DNA of 64,000 bases. Source: Phocoena phocoena. Its lineage: Eukaryota; Chordata; Mammalia; Artiodactyla; Phocoenidae. The first letter of the stretch is position 1; every line of letters begins with the position of its first letter. The translations under genes and the position numbers were made by a program. A model generated the notes under the pieces. That model saw only the letters and a list, made by a program, of their open reading frames with translations, did not search any database and was not told the origin of the DNA. This document shows, piece by piece, positions 12,020 to 23,216 of the stretch. The stretch is taken from the NCBI RefSeq assembly GCF_963924675.1, contig NC_089228.1, forward strand, positions 90,240,894 to 90,304,893, given 5' to 3'.

Positions 12020-12210
12020 TTTCTTCCCTGTGCTTCCACAGAACTTTGTATATGGCTTCTCCTCTAAGATTTATATCATATGGTAATTACTTGTCTATAT
12101 TTCTCTCTTTCCTACAATACTATGAAATTGTGAAGAGCCAGGACAGTGTTTTGTTAATGTATTCTCAGTACCAAGCAATGTGCCTGCAATAAAATAGTCC
12201 ATGAAAGCTT
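12020..12210 (+). mobile_element. L2 3'-region relic
   Basis: Diverged copy of the L2 3' region: CCCTGTGCTTCCACAGAACTTTGTATA, then a GGTAATTACTTGTC segment, then CAGTACCAAGCAATGTGCCTGCAATAAAATAG, which corresponds to the L2 'cagtgcctggcacatag...aataaat' end. Confidence 0.6.
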
Positions 12211-12483
12211 AGGAATCTAAGAGTTTCTGTTGCTTTCCCTTGCTCTCTCAATTCCTGTAACTTTCTTTTTTTTTTTATAGCTGCTATTAGCTTTGTTAAT
12301 ATTCTTGATTTCTAGTAAACTAGTAATACATCACCTTACGTTTATGCAGTGTGTCCTGTAACTTTCTGATTGCTGAATCTCTTCTAGGACTTTCGGTCAT
12401 CAACTTTGTTTTTACTTCCAACTTCTGAGGGTTCCCTGATTTCCCCACTATATATTGAGTCTTCTGTTTTACTGTATCTCCTA

Positions 12484-12703
12484 GTATTTATTTATTTATT
12501 TATTTAAAAATATTTATTTATTTGGCTGCACCGAGTCTTAGTTGCGACAGGCGGGCTTCTTAGTTGAGGCTCCAGGTCTCATTAGTTGTGGCACGTGAAC
12601 TCATAGTTGCAACATGCATGTGGGATCTAGTTCCCTGACCAGGGATTGAACCTGCATTGGGAGTGAGGAGTCTTATCCACTGTGCCACCAGGGAAGTCGT
12701 CTT
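12484..12703 (-). mobile_element. CHR-type SINE
   Basis: The reverse complement of the tRNA-like head ends at GTGCCACCAGGGAAGTC (about 12683-12699). The B-box region is TGACCAGGGATTGAACC and the body contains AGTTGTGGCACGTGAAC. The tail is the T-rich (TTTA)n at 12484-12500. Probable target-site duplicates are TCCTAGTATTTA near 12479-12490 and TCCTAGTGTCTA near 12704-12715; their divergence indicates age. Confidence 0.88.
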
Positions 12704-12879
12704 TCCTAGTGTCTATATTGTAATGATGTGTGTCTTTCTTCCTAGTTTTAAATCTACAGTGTAACCTGCCTTTGCAGCAGTTATACCCCAAATTTAGTCA
12801 AGGTGAGCACAGCTTGCTTCTTTGGCTTTGACTTCTGATATCTGTCTAAACTCTAATGACTTTTTTTTTCTGTTTGTAA
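12704..12879. other. Short unassigned interval
   Basis: Nothing recognised between the SINE and the MIR. Confidence 0.4.
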
Positions 12880-13070
12880 GATCTGATCTTGGAGTTCGAA
12901 GACATAGGTTCGAACTCTAACTTTGTATCCTTCCAGCTGCAGGACCCGTAACTTAGCCTCTTGGAACTCACATTCCACATCTGTGAAACCAGGGGTCATA
13001 ACAATACCCTCTTCTCTATAATGAATGAGATAATATATGCAGAAGAACTTCGTAGATCAACACTAAACCG
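12880..13070 (+). mobile_element. MIR SINE relic
   Basis: The order of conserved MIR blocks is visible: a B-box-like AGGTTCGAACTCTAAC, then diverged ACCCGTAACTTAGCCTCTTGG, then CATCTGTGAAACCAGGGGTCATAACAATACC, then GAATGAGATAATATATGCAG. Nearly full core with the 3' end degraded. Confidence 0.8.
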
Positions 13071-14243
13071 TTTCTGCCACATCCAAAATTAGTGCTTTGC
13101 ACCAGTCGAAAGGAGGTTCTTAAACACAAAAATCCTCCTCAAACTCTAATAACAAACTCCCCTAAGGCAAGGAGTGGAAACATTAGGATTTGGCATATCA
13201 CCTTGGAAAGACAGCCAACTCTGGACTAGCTCATCTTTGGAACCAGTGGGAACTGCTCTTTTATAGTTTGCTACATTTAGATAGGCTAGACACATCTAAT
13301 TAAAGGTTCTCTAAACTTAGTGCTTGTAAATTATTTTAAAGTGAGTTTCTTAGACTTTTAAGCAATTCTGGATGTTTAAGCCTCACAATATATTTGATAC
13401 AACATATAATGAGTATAAAAATTACAAACTCTGGGCTGTCTCACACATTAATATTGGTCTGAAATAGCCTTTAGAAACAAGTCCAAAACAGACATGAGAA
13501 CTTAAGAAAAAGTCAGACACAGAAGTGCCTGTCTTGAGTGAAGTCTTGGTATTAAAATTTCAGATGAATGGGACTAAAAACCTTAGAGAATTCTGTCAAT
13601 TGGAATATGAGAACATTTTCCAAATTTTATTTATCTCATACTCAAAATACTCCAACCTTGTTTCTGTTCTTAAAGAGGAATGTTATTTTTAAGACTATTA
13701 CTCTTTTTTACTTTGTGGGAAGATTTCAGATTGTGATCAAGGGAGCTGCTCCTAGGAAATATTAAATGAATGAGAAAGTCTGAGACTATCAAGCATAATT
13801 AGAGATATAAAGATGCCATATTTATACTAATTCAGAGGGTTGGAATTGTTCTCTGATTTATGTGTTTTTTTCAAGTTCTTTTGAATGTTGGTCTTCAGTC
13901 AAAAGTGCATTTGAAATGATCTCTAGGCTAAAGTGGTTTAAAAGGTTTTGAAATTTGGGGGCCAATAGTGGTGATGTTATAAATACCTCTTGCTGTGCGG
14001 ATGTGACTAATACCCTTTGCCCTGCTGCACTACTTCATGAGTCAAAATTCTTCCTCATAACGATGTGTTGCTTCAAGCTGGCTAAGGAATAGTTGAAACC
14101 CTTTGAAGAGCTTGTGTAATGTTTGGAACATACTCCACTGAAGATCTGTAGATTTCTGGAAGCCCTGTGCTCTGTTCAAAATGGTCAAAGGATGTAAAAG
14201 AATCACCAAGCTGACTGTGGTACATGCAACTTTGAGAATCCTT
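13071..14243. other. Unassigned AT-rich sequence
   Basis: No repeat, exon or RNA gene recognised in this 1.2 kb. Confidence 0.45.
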
Positions 14244-14256
14244 CAAATATTTATTT

Positions 14257-14622
14257 AGTTAGTTAGTTTTCTTTTTTTATAAATTTACGTATTTATTTTT
14301 TGCTGTGTTGGGTCTTCGTTGCTACACGCTGTCTTTCTCTAGTTGCGGCGAGCTGGGGCTACTCTTCGTTGTGGTGCGCGGGCTTCTTACTGCGGTGGCT
14401 TCTCTTGTTGCAGAGCACGGGCTCTAGGCACCCGGGCTTTAGTAGTTGTGGCATGTGGGCTCAGTAATTGTGGCCCGTGGGCTCTAGAATGCAGGCTCAG
14501 TAGTTGTGGCACACGGGCTTAGTTGCTCTGTGGCATGTGGGATCATCCCGGACCAGAGCTTGAACTCGTGTCCCCTGCGTTGGCAGGCGGATTCTTAACC
14601 ACTGTGCCACCAGGGAAGTCCC
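14257..14622 (-). mobile_element. CHR-type SINE, long form
   Basis: Reverse complement of a full-length long CHR copy. The head ends at ACTGTGCCACCAGGGAAGTC, and the body carries several tandem-like AGTAGTTGTGG(C) units and TTGGGTCTTCGTTGC near the tail. Target-site duplication CAAATATTTATTT occurs at 14244-14256 and again at 14623-14635, identical over 13 bp. Confidence 0.93.
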
Positions 14623-14635
14623 CAAATATTTATTT

Positions 14636-14759
14636 TTAATCTATGCTTCAGCTAGCCCCCGTGTTACTGATGTCCTTTTAGCAGGAAACCAGTTAAGCAC
14701 GATTGATGGAAAAGAACTATACCAGTCTAAGGAGACCTGTACTGGAAGATGTAATGCTG
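14636..14759. other. Short unassigned interval
   Basis: Nothing recognised between the long SINE and the hAT relic. Confidence 0.4.
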
Positions 14760-14985
14760 CAGAGTCAGGAGTTTGCAAACTTTTTCTATAAAGGGCTAGA
14801 GAGTAACTATTTTTGGCTTCGAAGGCCATATGATCTCTGTTAAAACTGCTCAGTACCGCTGTTGTAGTGTGGTAACAGCCACAATCGGTATGTAAACAAA
14901 TAAGCATTTCTGCGGTCTAATAAAACCTTATAAAAAGAGGCAAGAGGGCAGATTTGGACCGCGGGTTATACTTTGCTCACACGTA
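14760..14985 (-). mobile_element. hAT-type nonautonomous DNA transposon relic
   Basis: Diverged copy of a common mammalian MER-type element whose end reads 'gtttgccaactttttctgtaaagggccagatagtaaatattttagg...'. Visible here are GTTTGCAAACTTTTTCTATAAAGGGCTAGA, then TGGCTTCGAAGGCCATATGATCTCTG, and at the far end GATTTGGACCGCGGG. The same family recurs at 18874 and 59354. Confidence 0.75.
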
Positions 14986-15812
14986 TTTTAAGCAGTAGTT
15001 TTGTCATTGCTTAAAAAATTTTAACTTACTTTTCTCCGTGGAGAGGATTCAGACCCATATAGAAGATCATAGAGAAGTTAATAATCATTAAAATTCAAGA
15101 TAAGAGCTCAGACATATTGCTATAGCTGAAAAAACTTCTTTGGGAGAGAGTAAGTGATTTCTCTTCTAACCCTACAGACTTTATTCAGAGCAAATAAACA
15201 GGTGAGAAATGAAACTATGAAGACAATGTTACCCTCTCCTTCTTGGATGAGTCTCAAAGCCCATCCTCTGAATGTCATTACTGAAGAGTTGACTATATTT
15301 GGATGGGTTGTCTATGAACTAAACAGAGACTAGCTTCAAAATCCAGGAAAGTATATAGTCAGATTCTAGGATTGAGGCATCACAATGCCAAGTACCTGAT
15401 GACTCACACTGTTAGTATCACCTTCTTTTCCTATGGCTTAAATTCAATCATTTTCACCAGGGATATCCCCACCCTTCGTTTTAATATTTAAATATGGCAA
15501 CTTGAGACTCCATCTCATGTCAGGATGAAAATATCCTTATAATTTCTGTGGATTTCAGGGGGATAGAAATCTCTTGATTGGCCCACAAAGTAATTCACTT
15601 TTTAAACATCACTTGCTCTTCCTAGGTTTTCTTTTTCTCTTCCTGGCCCACTGTCCTCCATGGTGGACACCATCCTGATTTCTTCATTCCCTCGTGAATA
15701 ACTACAGTAATGGTCTTGTGTACAACAGACTATTTCCAAAGGTTTGAAATAATGGTGGGCGATTATAAATATAGGACCATGTAGATATCAACTTAAATTT
15801 AATACTAAAATT
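14986..15812. other. Unassigned sequence
   Basis: No repeat or gene recognised. Confidence 0.45.
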
Positions 15813-16291
15813 TGTTACTGAGTCCAAGCTTGCTCTGCTTGCCGCATGGCAGGACAGTAAATCCGGAGATGAGGTGTTGAGGCAAGGAACATGACTTTAT
15901 TTGGAAAGCTGGCAGACGGAGAAGATAGCAGACCAGTATCTCCAAAAAACCATCTTATCAGGGTTTGGATGCCAGTTTCTTCTCTAGAACGGAGATGGGG
16001 AGGAGATGAGGAAGTAAAGTAAAAAGGCCATAAGTTTTGCAAATATCCCCTTGAATGGCCAGCCTCAGGGAGGGGATGTGATAGTTTCTTCTTTCTTATA
16101 GCCATCCCCAGGTGGACAGGGGCAGGAAGCTTCACTGAGCAAAGGCACTTTGGGCAGGGTTCCCTGAGGCAGACCATTATGTATAGACAGTATCCTTTTA
16201 GTGAACAAAAGCAGCAGAAAGCAAAGGTTAAAGTAAAATAAACAGATCCAACATGTAGTGAGATTTGGCGCTTCCCTGTTACAATGTTACA
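15813..16291 (-). mobile_element. Probable solo LTR of an endogenous retrovirus
   Basis: On the minus strand the block starts TGTAACATTG and ends AGTAACA, giving TG...CA termini with inverted TGTTAC/GTAACA ends. It carries one AATAAA signal (reverse complement TTTATT near 15896-15901) about 80 bases before its 3' end, which is LTR architecture. Composition and spacing fit a lone LTR of about 480 bp, with no internal retroviral sequence seen on either side. No 4-6 bp target duplication is visible, so the exact ends may be off or the flanks may have mutated. The minus-strand frame of 120 codons inside it is not a known protein. Confidence 0.5.
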
Positions 16292-16877
16292 GCCTCACAA
16301 ACTCCTCAGTCATTTCTGAGAATAGAATGTTGTCTTCCTCTCTTCTTAGAACCCCTACCTTGGCCCTAGGGTTCTTTCTTTCTTCTTTCCTATAAACATA
16401 GAACCTTCTCCCAAATCTGAATTGTCCCATCACCATGGAATGAAAAAGCAGATGGCAGTCAGTTCTTGTGTTATAATAATAGCACATTTTCCCTTCTCCT
16501 GCTGTATTTAATTATTGACTATCCAATATTCTCCTAATTACAAAATAATCACCTTTTCTCAGTTCTGCTTCTTAAAATCTTTAGCATATCGAACTATTTT
16601 CCACTCTCTCCTTGATGTTTTTTTTTTTCATATTTTGGCTTCCATGACATGGCACTTGCTTGGTTATTTTAAGTCATTGAACATTTCTTTTCCGTTTCAT
16701 TTCTTGTTTTTTTTTTTCTCTCCTGGTAACCACGCCCAAGGATTATAGGTTAAAATATGAGCTGCAATCTGGGAGTGTCAGGGAAGTTTTATGGTAGGAG
16801 TCAGAGGGGGAAATTTTCAATAAATTAGGAAAATTGTAAAATCTGTCCATTCATCTCTGACTACTCCCACATTAATT
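16292..16877. other. Unassigned sequence
   Basis: No gene recognised. T-rich runs occur at 16618-16628 and 16707-16717. Confidence 0.4.
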
Positions 16878-17026
16878 TTTAAATTAATTGTTTATTTATT
16901 TTAAATGGAAGTGTAGTTGATTTACAATGTTGTGTCAGTTTCAGGGGTACAGCAAAGTGATTCAGTTATGCATACATATATATCTATTATTTTTCAGATT
17001 CTTTTCTTTATAGGTTAAAAAACACA
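16878..17026 (-). mobile_element. Artiodactyl-type L1 3'-UTR fragment
   Basis: Matches the reverse complement of the L1 3' end common in cattle and whales: GTAGTTGATTTACAATGTTGTG, CAGTTTCAGGGGTACAGCAAAGTGATTCAG and TTTTTCAGATTCTTTTC. This is the same 3' terminus seen in plus orientation at 55296-55504. It is 5'-truncated to about 150 bp. Confidence 0.88.
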
Positions 17027-17947
17027 CAATTTAGTATATATTTGGTTATTTATCTTACTTTTAAAATAATAGGCTCTATTAATTCTTTCTATGCTTTATC
17101 TCCTCTTCACTTGTCTATTTGCCAGTGGAATTCAGTCATTCAAGCTGGAAATATTGCATCATCACCAAAATATTTATCTTCCTTGCCCTTGAGATTTAGA
17201 TGACAGGTAGTTCCTTATCACATTTTCATCCCCAGCTTTTCTCGTTTCTATCTTTTCCTCTACGTTTCCATTGCCAGCATTGTAGTCCAGTCCTGTATTA
17301 CCTTCAACTTCTCCAGTTACCTATGGAGACACGAAATAAAATTTTTCTATTCTCTCAGTCGTGAATGAATGGAACGAGGGATCCTTGAAAGTCAGTGAGC
17401 ATAGGGTTGTTTCACTACAGATTTTTAGTATTACACAAGCATTCTATTACTTTTGATACAATTAAATCTGACAAATGTTTTTCATGGGCTATTGCAGAAT
17501 TTATCTGAACTTCTCTCCAACTAATTGGCGAGCCTTGATTTGTGCCCCGGCTGGACTTCAGGAAGCTGGGTCTAGTGTGGAAGTGGATGGGGATGACTCA
17601 GTTGCCAGATACGGGGTGAACTGAAAACAAAACAGTATAGAATTGATGTGGTATATTGTATAATTGTATATTATATTCAATAATAATAATATAAAATTAT
17701 TTATTTCCAGTCTACAGAATATATTTTCTTAGAAAATAAGGATAACGGCTATGTTAAATCAGACCCAATTTTCTTGGTCCTACAAGCATGTCTGGCAGTA
17801 GGGCTAGAAGAGATTAGTGCATGGTTTGTAGTCCTTGATGGAGATGTCTTTGTGCATCTTCTTGGCAGCTCTGCAGATAATCTGGCCATATACATCTGGT
17901 GTATTGCTGTGAAATGTTGCACTTATAGCTTCTAAAACACCTGTTAC
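17027..17947. other. Unassigned sequence
   Basis: Nothing firmly recognised. A weak L2-like stretch may lie at 17255-17330. An AT-rich patch with ATA/ATT runs occupies 17640-17720. Confidence 0.4.
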
Positions 17948-17957
17948 TGTTACTTTT

Positions 17958-17999
17958 TTAAAAATTATTTATTTATTTTAACATCTTTATTGGAGTAAT
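17958..17999 (-). mobile_element. Ultra-short L1 3'-end insertion with target-site duplication
   Basis: About 42 bp: a T-rich/poly(A)-complement head (TTAAAAATTATTTATTTATTT) followed by TAACATCTTTATTGGAGTAA, which is the reverse complement of the extreme 3' end of an artiodactyl L1 family. It is bounded by exact 10-bp direct repeats TGTTACTTTT at 17948-17957 and 18000-18009. It reads as an L1 copy truncated to its last tens of bases. Confidence 0.75.
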
Positions 18000-18009
18000 T
18001 GTTACTTTT

Positions 18010-18873
18010 ATTGCTGAGAAACAAATAAGGTTTAATTTGATCTTACCCACAAATTTCTGTCTTAGAGGTCCTGGGTCAATCTACTCAGTTACAGGTTAAT
18101 ATTAACACTTGTAGAATAAAAAGACATCCCTAAGATACCAAGCTAGATAGTGGCAAAGCCCGGAATAGAGCCTGCCTGTTCCATTTTCTAATTCACTAAT
18201 TTTTATAATTGTGTCTGGAGATGGGGGGGTGAGTGGGGAAGAAAATTAATGTAACATGTGGGAAAACTGAAGTGTAGGAATTGACTTTGGGGAGAGGCAG
18301 TGGTGAGGATAATTAAGGGGAAAATAGCACATTGAGAAGAAGAGACAATGGAGAGAATCCGAAAAGTGAGAATAATAAGAGGGAAGTATCTAATATAGAA
18401 AAGTAGACAATGTGACCCACAAACCATTCTGAAGTTGGTGAAATCCCTTTAGGTCTCAAGTGAATTTTTCATATGGCAGTGTTTTAACCACCTTGATTTC
18501 TTTGAAGGGCTTTTTTCATGAAACTGGGAAGTAATCAAGGATTTTCTTGACTGCAGTTCCATATCTGATATAAGTGGCATGGCTTGACTCATCTATAATT
18601 GCCTGATGGTTTTCCAAAGATGGTAGATGCAGAGTGAAACAGGCTTATTGACCAGGAGAGCTATACCTCTTGAGTCAACAACTGTCTGCACCCTGTGGGA
18701 TGATCAGAGTTCAGAACAGGACTGTAGGATTTTCTTCCTTCTTTTCTACTGTGCTTTATGCATTTCCTCCTATAGGGCTTCACTCTGGGGACAAAAGAAG
18801 CAAAACCCTTAAGGTGCTTACTCTCTATAAGAAAATAATCTGCTGTTTTATATACAAGATGTGCTCCTCTAGG
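18010..18873. other. Unassigned sequence
   Basis: No repeat or gene recognised. A purine-rich stretch occupies 18215-18400. Confidence 0.45.
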
Positions 18874-18945
18874 CAGGGACTGACGAACTTTTTCTGAAAG
18901 AGACCAGATAGTAAATATTTTAGGTTTCGTAAACCATACTTACAG
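18874..18945 (-). mobile_element. hAT-type nonautonomous element fragment (same family as at 14760)
   Basis: Begins CAGGGACTGACGAACTTTTTCTGAAAGAGACCAGATAGTAAATATTTTAGG, a close match to one end of the family. The remainder is lost after about 18945. Confidence 0.7.
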
Positions 18946-19039
18946 GTGTGGGCCAATATACAGTTGCATCCCCTTTAGGATAGAAAAGGCACAGGCTCCA
19001 TCCCATCAAAGTTCTGTGATTATGGGAAGCTCAGTATCT

Positions 19040-19275
19040 GGCATATATTAAAAAAAATGGTCTCCGTATTTCATAAGTGAAGACATGCACATTACAGTAC
19101 CAAAAATATTATTTAAAAGATCTTATGTCCCTCCACAATTATCCTTGAGAATAAATTCCTGGAAGTGGAATTTTATGCCAAAATCTTTTTGTGCAAATTG
19201 CCGGCTTCCTCAGAAAGGTTGTACCTATAGACATTCCCATCATCAGTATAGGAAAGTGTCTGCTTCCCAGAAAAT
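19040..19275 (-). mobile_element. Ancient L1M 3'-UTR fragment
   Basis: Carries the reverse complement of the old L1M 3' region: GAGAATAAATTCCTGGAAGTGGAATT, then GCAAATTGCCGGCTTCCTC, then AAGGTTGTACCTATAGACATTCCCATCA and AGGAAAGTGTCTGCTTCC. Heavily diverged. Confidence 0.7.
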
Positions 19276-19629
19276 GTTTCCTCCATCCCTATCACACAAC
19301 ACTTAATCCAGACTAGTTAGTTTGAAACAATGGTACAGTTCCCTGATGCAGTCACACACTTGGTGCTTTATGATGCCTGTAAGTAGGTGCATTGAAGCTT
19401 CCATAGCAGAAGCAGAGGGGCAGTTTATAAAATGATGCCCCAGGGGTGGCAATGTGTTCTTCTGCTTTAACAAATTGCCCCACTGAATCAGAGAGGAAAT
19501 TTATAAATATGCCCAAAATATAAAGGAAGCATCTTGGAGAGGTTGAGTAGACAGCTTTAAAAAGAAACAATGCCATGAACACTGTTCTCTTTAAAAAGTA
19601 CCACGGAATTTATTTCATGATTAGTTTAG
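19276..19629. other. Unassigned sequence
   Basis: Nothing recognised. Confidence 0.4.
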
Positions 19630-19745
19630 ACATTCAGTCAGTATTTATTGTGCCTGGAACTATACCTGGAGTTTGGAGTGTAGGAAAGAATGAAACCCTC
19701 ACATCTGATTTAGGAGCTCACAGTCTAATGGGGGAAGAGACATGT
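19630..19745 (-). mobile_element. L2-like 3'-region relic
   Basis: CATTCAGTCAGTATTTATTGTGCCTGG resembles the reverse complement of the L2 terminus. TTTAGGAGCTCACAGTCTAATGGGGG follows at the expected spacing for the 'aagctccatgag'/'cttacattctag' part. Diverged. Confidence 0.5.
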
Positions 19746-21348
19746 GAAGAGTAGACTCAGGAACCTGGCAGCAGAATCCTCACCAGGTACATTAGGCTCT
19801 TTCCTCCACGGATATCCTGGTGGAGATGTGCTCTGTCCTCTCGTGAGCACAGAAAGGGGAACATCAAGTCTCTTATTTACTGCTTATCTCTCCCCCAAGG
19901 CCATCTATTGCAGTGGCTGGACATTGTCACTTGGCAACTTTTTTCCATTTAAAAATGGTACGTATGAACACATACCTGAACTTATCGTAAGATGTCAAAT
20001 GTTTCTACAGATCCACGAAACATCGCCAAATAGCAGAGGGAGTTGTAATCACAAAATCCCTAATAAGAGCAAAAAATGAGGAGAATTTTGTCTTTAGCCA
20101 AAAGGCCCAGTTGCCTCTTGCTTCTCGCATCTTCTCTTTGATAATCAGCGCCATATATTTTAGGGGCTTTAGTCTATGATTACTGATTTTGGATTGTCAA
20201 TAAAAACTAGAGTTAAAGCAAAAGGAACCATTTCTCCAATTCCATGATGATTTGGAATATACGGGTTTGAACAGAAAATTTTCATGTAGCTGTCGGTTCC
20301 TTTCAAGGGTTTCATTTCTTTAACATCTTTCACCTGAGCACTTCTTGTAGGAATGGCATGCAAATTGCAAAGTATACAATATGGTGCTAAAGTGATAAAA
20401 CAGAATTCAAAACTTCAGTTATGCCGTGATTACGTCTGTGTTAAAATATGTATGCGTGTGAGCAAAGCCTGGAAGGGAATATCCCCAAGGTGAAATTATT
20501 TATTATGATAGTGGCAGGAAGTGGACATGATTTATTTTTCACTTTTGAAACCTCTTTAATAGTGCTATCAGTAGTTGGAAAAAGTTTCACAATAATAATG
20601 TTAATAGTAAATACTTTATTTGAGACAAGATCAAGTTATCATCAAGCCCTATAACATTGTACCCAGACTGAAATGTCAAGTCAATGAAACTATAAACAAA
20701 AATGTGAACAGCTGACATAGGGGGGCTAGCTTTCACATTTGCAAGTAAGAAAGGTAATGCATCCACCGTCTACTATTACAGTCTTTTCCAAAACAAAAGG
20801 CCATTTCAACACCAAAAATTATACCTAATGATGCATCAGAGGGCAACCAGGGTGTTAGTGATGAACACAGAGCATCATCACATGCCTGAGGGCACCTGGC
20901 TTATGGTGCTGTGGATACTGAACAGCAAGGTTCCACCTGCGCTTGTAGTCGTAGTGGCCTCCTGTAATTGACATTGTCAGTTGTATGCCCAGTACCTAAT
21001 TCCCTCCTTTTTTTCTTTCCTAATAGGAGTTCTCTCCCATTTTTAAAAGTTATTTCTCCACCCTGCTTCCAGTTATAGAATGGGATTCAAATTTAGTCTA
21101 AGTCAATTATATTATGATATTCCCTGGTTGCTATTTGCATGCCCAAAAGATGGGCATGTGACCTAATTTGATCGAATGAAAAAACTTAAAGATAATGAAA
21201 AGACTTAAAGATCTAATGCATAGGGTGACATGTGACCATATGTCTTGGCTTGTCTGAAGCAGCCCAGGTGTTTGCCTTTTTTCTTGATGTGACTATAAAT
21301 ACTGCCCCCTTTCGTTCTTAAAAGCATTGTGGTTTGTAAAATAAATTA
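19746..21348. other. Unassigned sequence
   Basis: No gene recognised over 1.6 kb. Part of 21090-21190, containing GATGGGCATGTGACCTAATTTG, resembles a common old mammalian repeat segment, but I cannot name the family. Confidence 0.35.
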
Positions 21349-21831
21349 CAGGCATACCTCGTTTATTGCACTTTGCTTTAGTGCGTTCACAAATATTGTG
21401 TTTCTACAGATTGAACATTTGTAGCAACTCTGCGTCAAGTGAGTCTATTCGGCACCATTTTTCCAACAGCATTTGCTCATTTCATGTCTCTGTGTCACAT
21501 TTTGGTAATTCTCACAATATTTCAAACTTTTTCATTATTATGCTTTTTGTCACGGTATCTGTGATCAGTGATCTTTGATGTTACGACTATAACTCGCTGA
21601 AGGCTCAGATTATGGTTAGCATTTTTTATCAATAAAGTATTTTTTAGTTAAAGTATGTACATTGTTTTTTAAGACATAATGCTATTGCACACTTAGTAGA
21701 CTATAGTATCATGAAAATATAACTTTTACATGCACTGGGAACCAAAAAATCATGTGACTTGCTGTATTGCAATATTTGCTTTATTGTGGTCGTCTGGAAC
21801 CGAACTTGTAATCTCTCTTGAGGTGTGCCTA
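21349..21831 (-). mobile_element. Tigger-type (pogo/Tc1-mariner) nonautonomous DNA transposon
   Basis: The left end CAGGCATACCTCGTTTATTGC is preceded by TA, the expected target dinucleotide. The right end ...GAGGTGTGCCTA is its inverted repeat with a few changes. The interior contains CGCCAT/GGCACCATTTTTCCAACAGC, CTCGCTGAAGGCTCAGATTATGG and TGCACTGGGAACCAAAAAA, all familiar Tigger1 segments. The transposase-coding middle is deleted, leaving about 480 bp. A second copy of the same design lies at 44690. Confidence 0.88.
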
Positions 21832-22370
21832 TGTATGTTCTTTCTTATTATAAACCATACTTGGGGGAGACATTTTCTTTCTTTTCTCTCCCGCTGAATG
21901 TACACAAAAATTCATTTAGCCCTGTTTATAGTCATCTTGAAAATATGAGGGACACCCGTCTTAGGATGACCCTGATCCTGAGGTCTGGGAAGTGGAGAGA
22001 CTAAAAGAACTTCAATTCTTGAAGACACGGTTGAGTTGTTGATTGCATAATGTCTGGATCCTATCCTACCCTGGACTTCTTCTACCTCTATGAGGCAACA
22101 AATTTTATTATTGTGTAGGGCAGATTGATTTGTTACTCTGTTGCTTGCAGACCAGAAAACCCTGTTATATATCCCAGTGAATAAGTTCTACTCTCCTTCT
22201 GTAGTATCTCCCAAATCTGCATATAATACATGCACATCAGACTCCCTGATGCTTTTTCTTCTTGGATATTAATGCCCTTGTAAGAACTTTGCCAGTTCTA
22301 TTGAAAGCACTATATTTTCCCCAAAGAAACAATAATTTCCCATCATTAAAGACAAATGGGAAACTCCTAG
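21832..22370. other. Unassigned sequence
   Basis: Nothing recognised. Confidence 0.4.
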
Positions 22371-22530
22371 AGCAATATTTCTTAAACGTCAATGTGCATA
22401 AGAATCATATAGAGATCTTGTTAAAATGCAGATTCTGAGGCAGTAGGTTTGGGTGGGGCCTGAGATTATGGTTTCAAAAAGCTCCCAGGTGACACAGATG
22501 CTGCCTGTACCGCTGACCACATGAAGGTTA
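22371..22530 (+). mobile_element. MER5-group (hAT-Charlie) nonautonomous element relic
   Basis: Diverged MER5A-like sequence: CTTAAACGTCAATGTGCATAAGAATCATATAGAG, TTGTTAAAATGCAGATTCTGAGGCAGTAGG, GTGGGGCCTGAGA and CTCCCAGGTGACACAGATGCTGC appear in family order. The terminal inverted repeats are degraded. Confidence 0.75.
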
Positions 22531-23216
22531 ACAAGAGCCTCGAGGGCTCACAGTTTTAAACTATTAATATCATTTAATAATCTCTATGTATTTTAGCCTC
22601 CTAAACGATGAATTATTTGGCCTCCCAGTTTCCTCCCAACTCACAAAATCTGTTTAGCTCTGTTTCTAGTCGATAATTTCCCAAGGCTATCCAAAATACA
22701 CAGATGTTTGATGGCAGGCCTGGAGGATACACTGGGGATATTACTGAATGGAATAAACGTTCCTATTTGTTCGTTGGAGATATAAAAGAATATTGACTTT
22801 TTTCCAGAATAAATTTGGGACTCTCATTATGACTTTTTGCTTGGTAGGCAATAGTGCGTGTCATAAACCTGGTGGACTGGTGGCTGACGTCAGTCGGATT
22901 CTGACTGACAGTGGCACCCCATCAAATCCCTTCATTTTGCTCAGTGTCTTCTTCTCATCTTCAAAAATGTGGAGATCCGACCGCTTCCAAACTCCGTTTC
23001 AGAACCGGAGCTCTGTAAACACAATCAGCAGCTCTCTGCCTGTGGTTTCAGAACCATTGGAGGCTATGGTATTTTTGGCAAAGACCAGCCACAGTCGATG
23101 ATCCCAGACTTCCTTTCGGGTCCTCTGGCTTCAATGCGTGTAGCCAAACCCGTTAGGATGTGCATAATTTCCAGTGATTGGCATCTGAGGGCTGGAGATT
23201 TCTTGCATCTGAAAGA
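22531..23216. other. Unassigned interval with a CpG-containing block and a full CRE
   Basis: No repeat recognised. The palindromic cAMP-response element TGACGTCA is at 22885-22892, and several CpGs cluster between 22880 and 23150, an otherwise unusual density here. Overlapping open frames of about 100 codons (22793-23101, 22969-23268) show no known domain. A regulatory or exonic role is possible but unsupported by more than composition. Confidence 0.35.
22885..22892. promoter_or_regulatory. CRE palindrome TGACGTCA
   Basis: Exact 8-bp CREB/ATF consensus with an intact central CpG, flanked by a second, related GTCAG/CTGAC pairing. The match is certain; function is inference. Confidence 0.35.

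Noticed and set aside
15815..16177. 120-codon minus frame
   Set aside because: It lies within the probable LTR, shows no retroviral protein motif and is best explained as chance.
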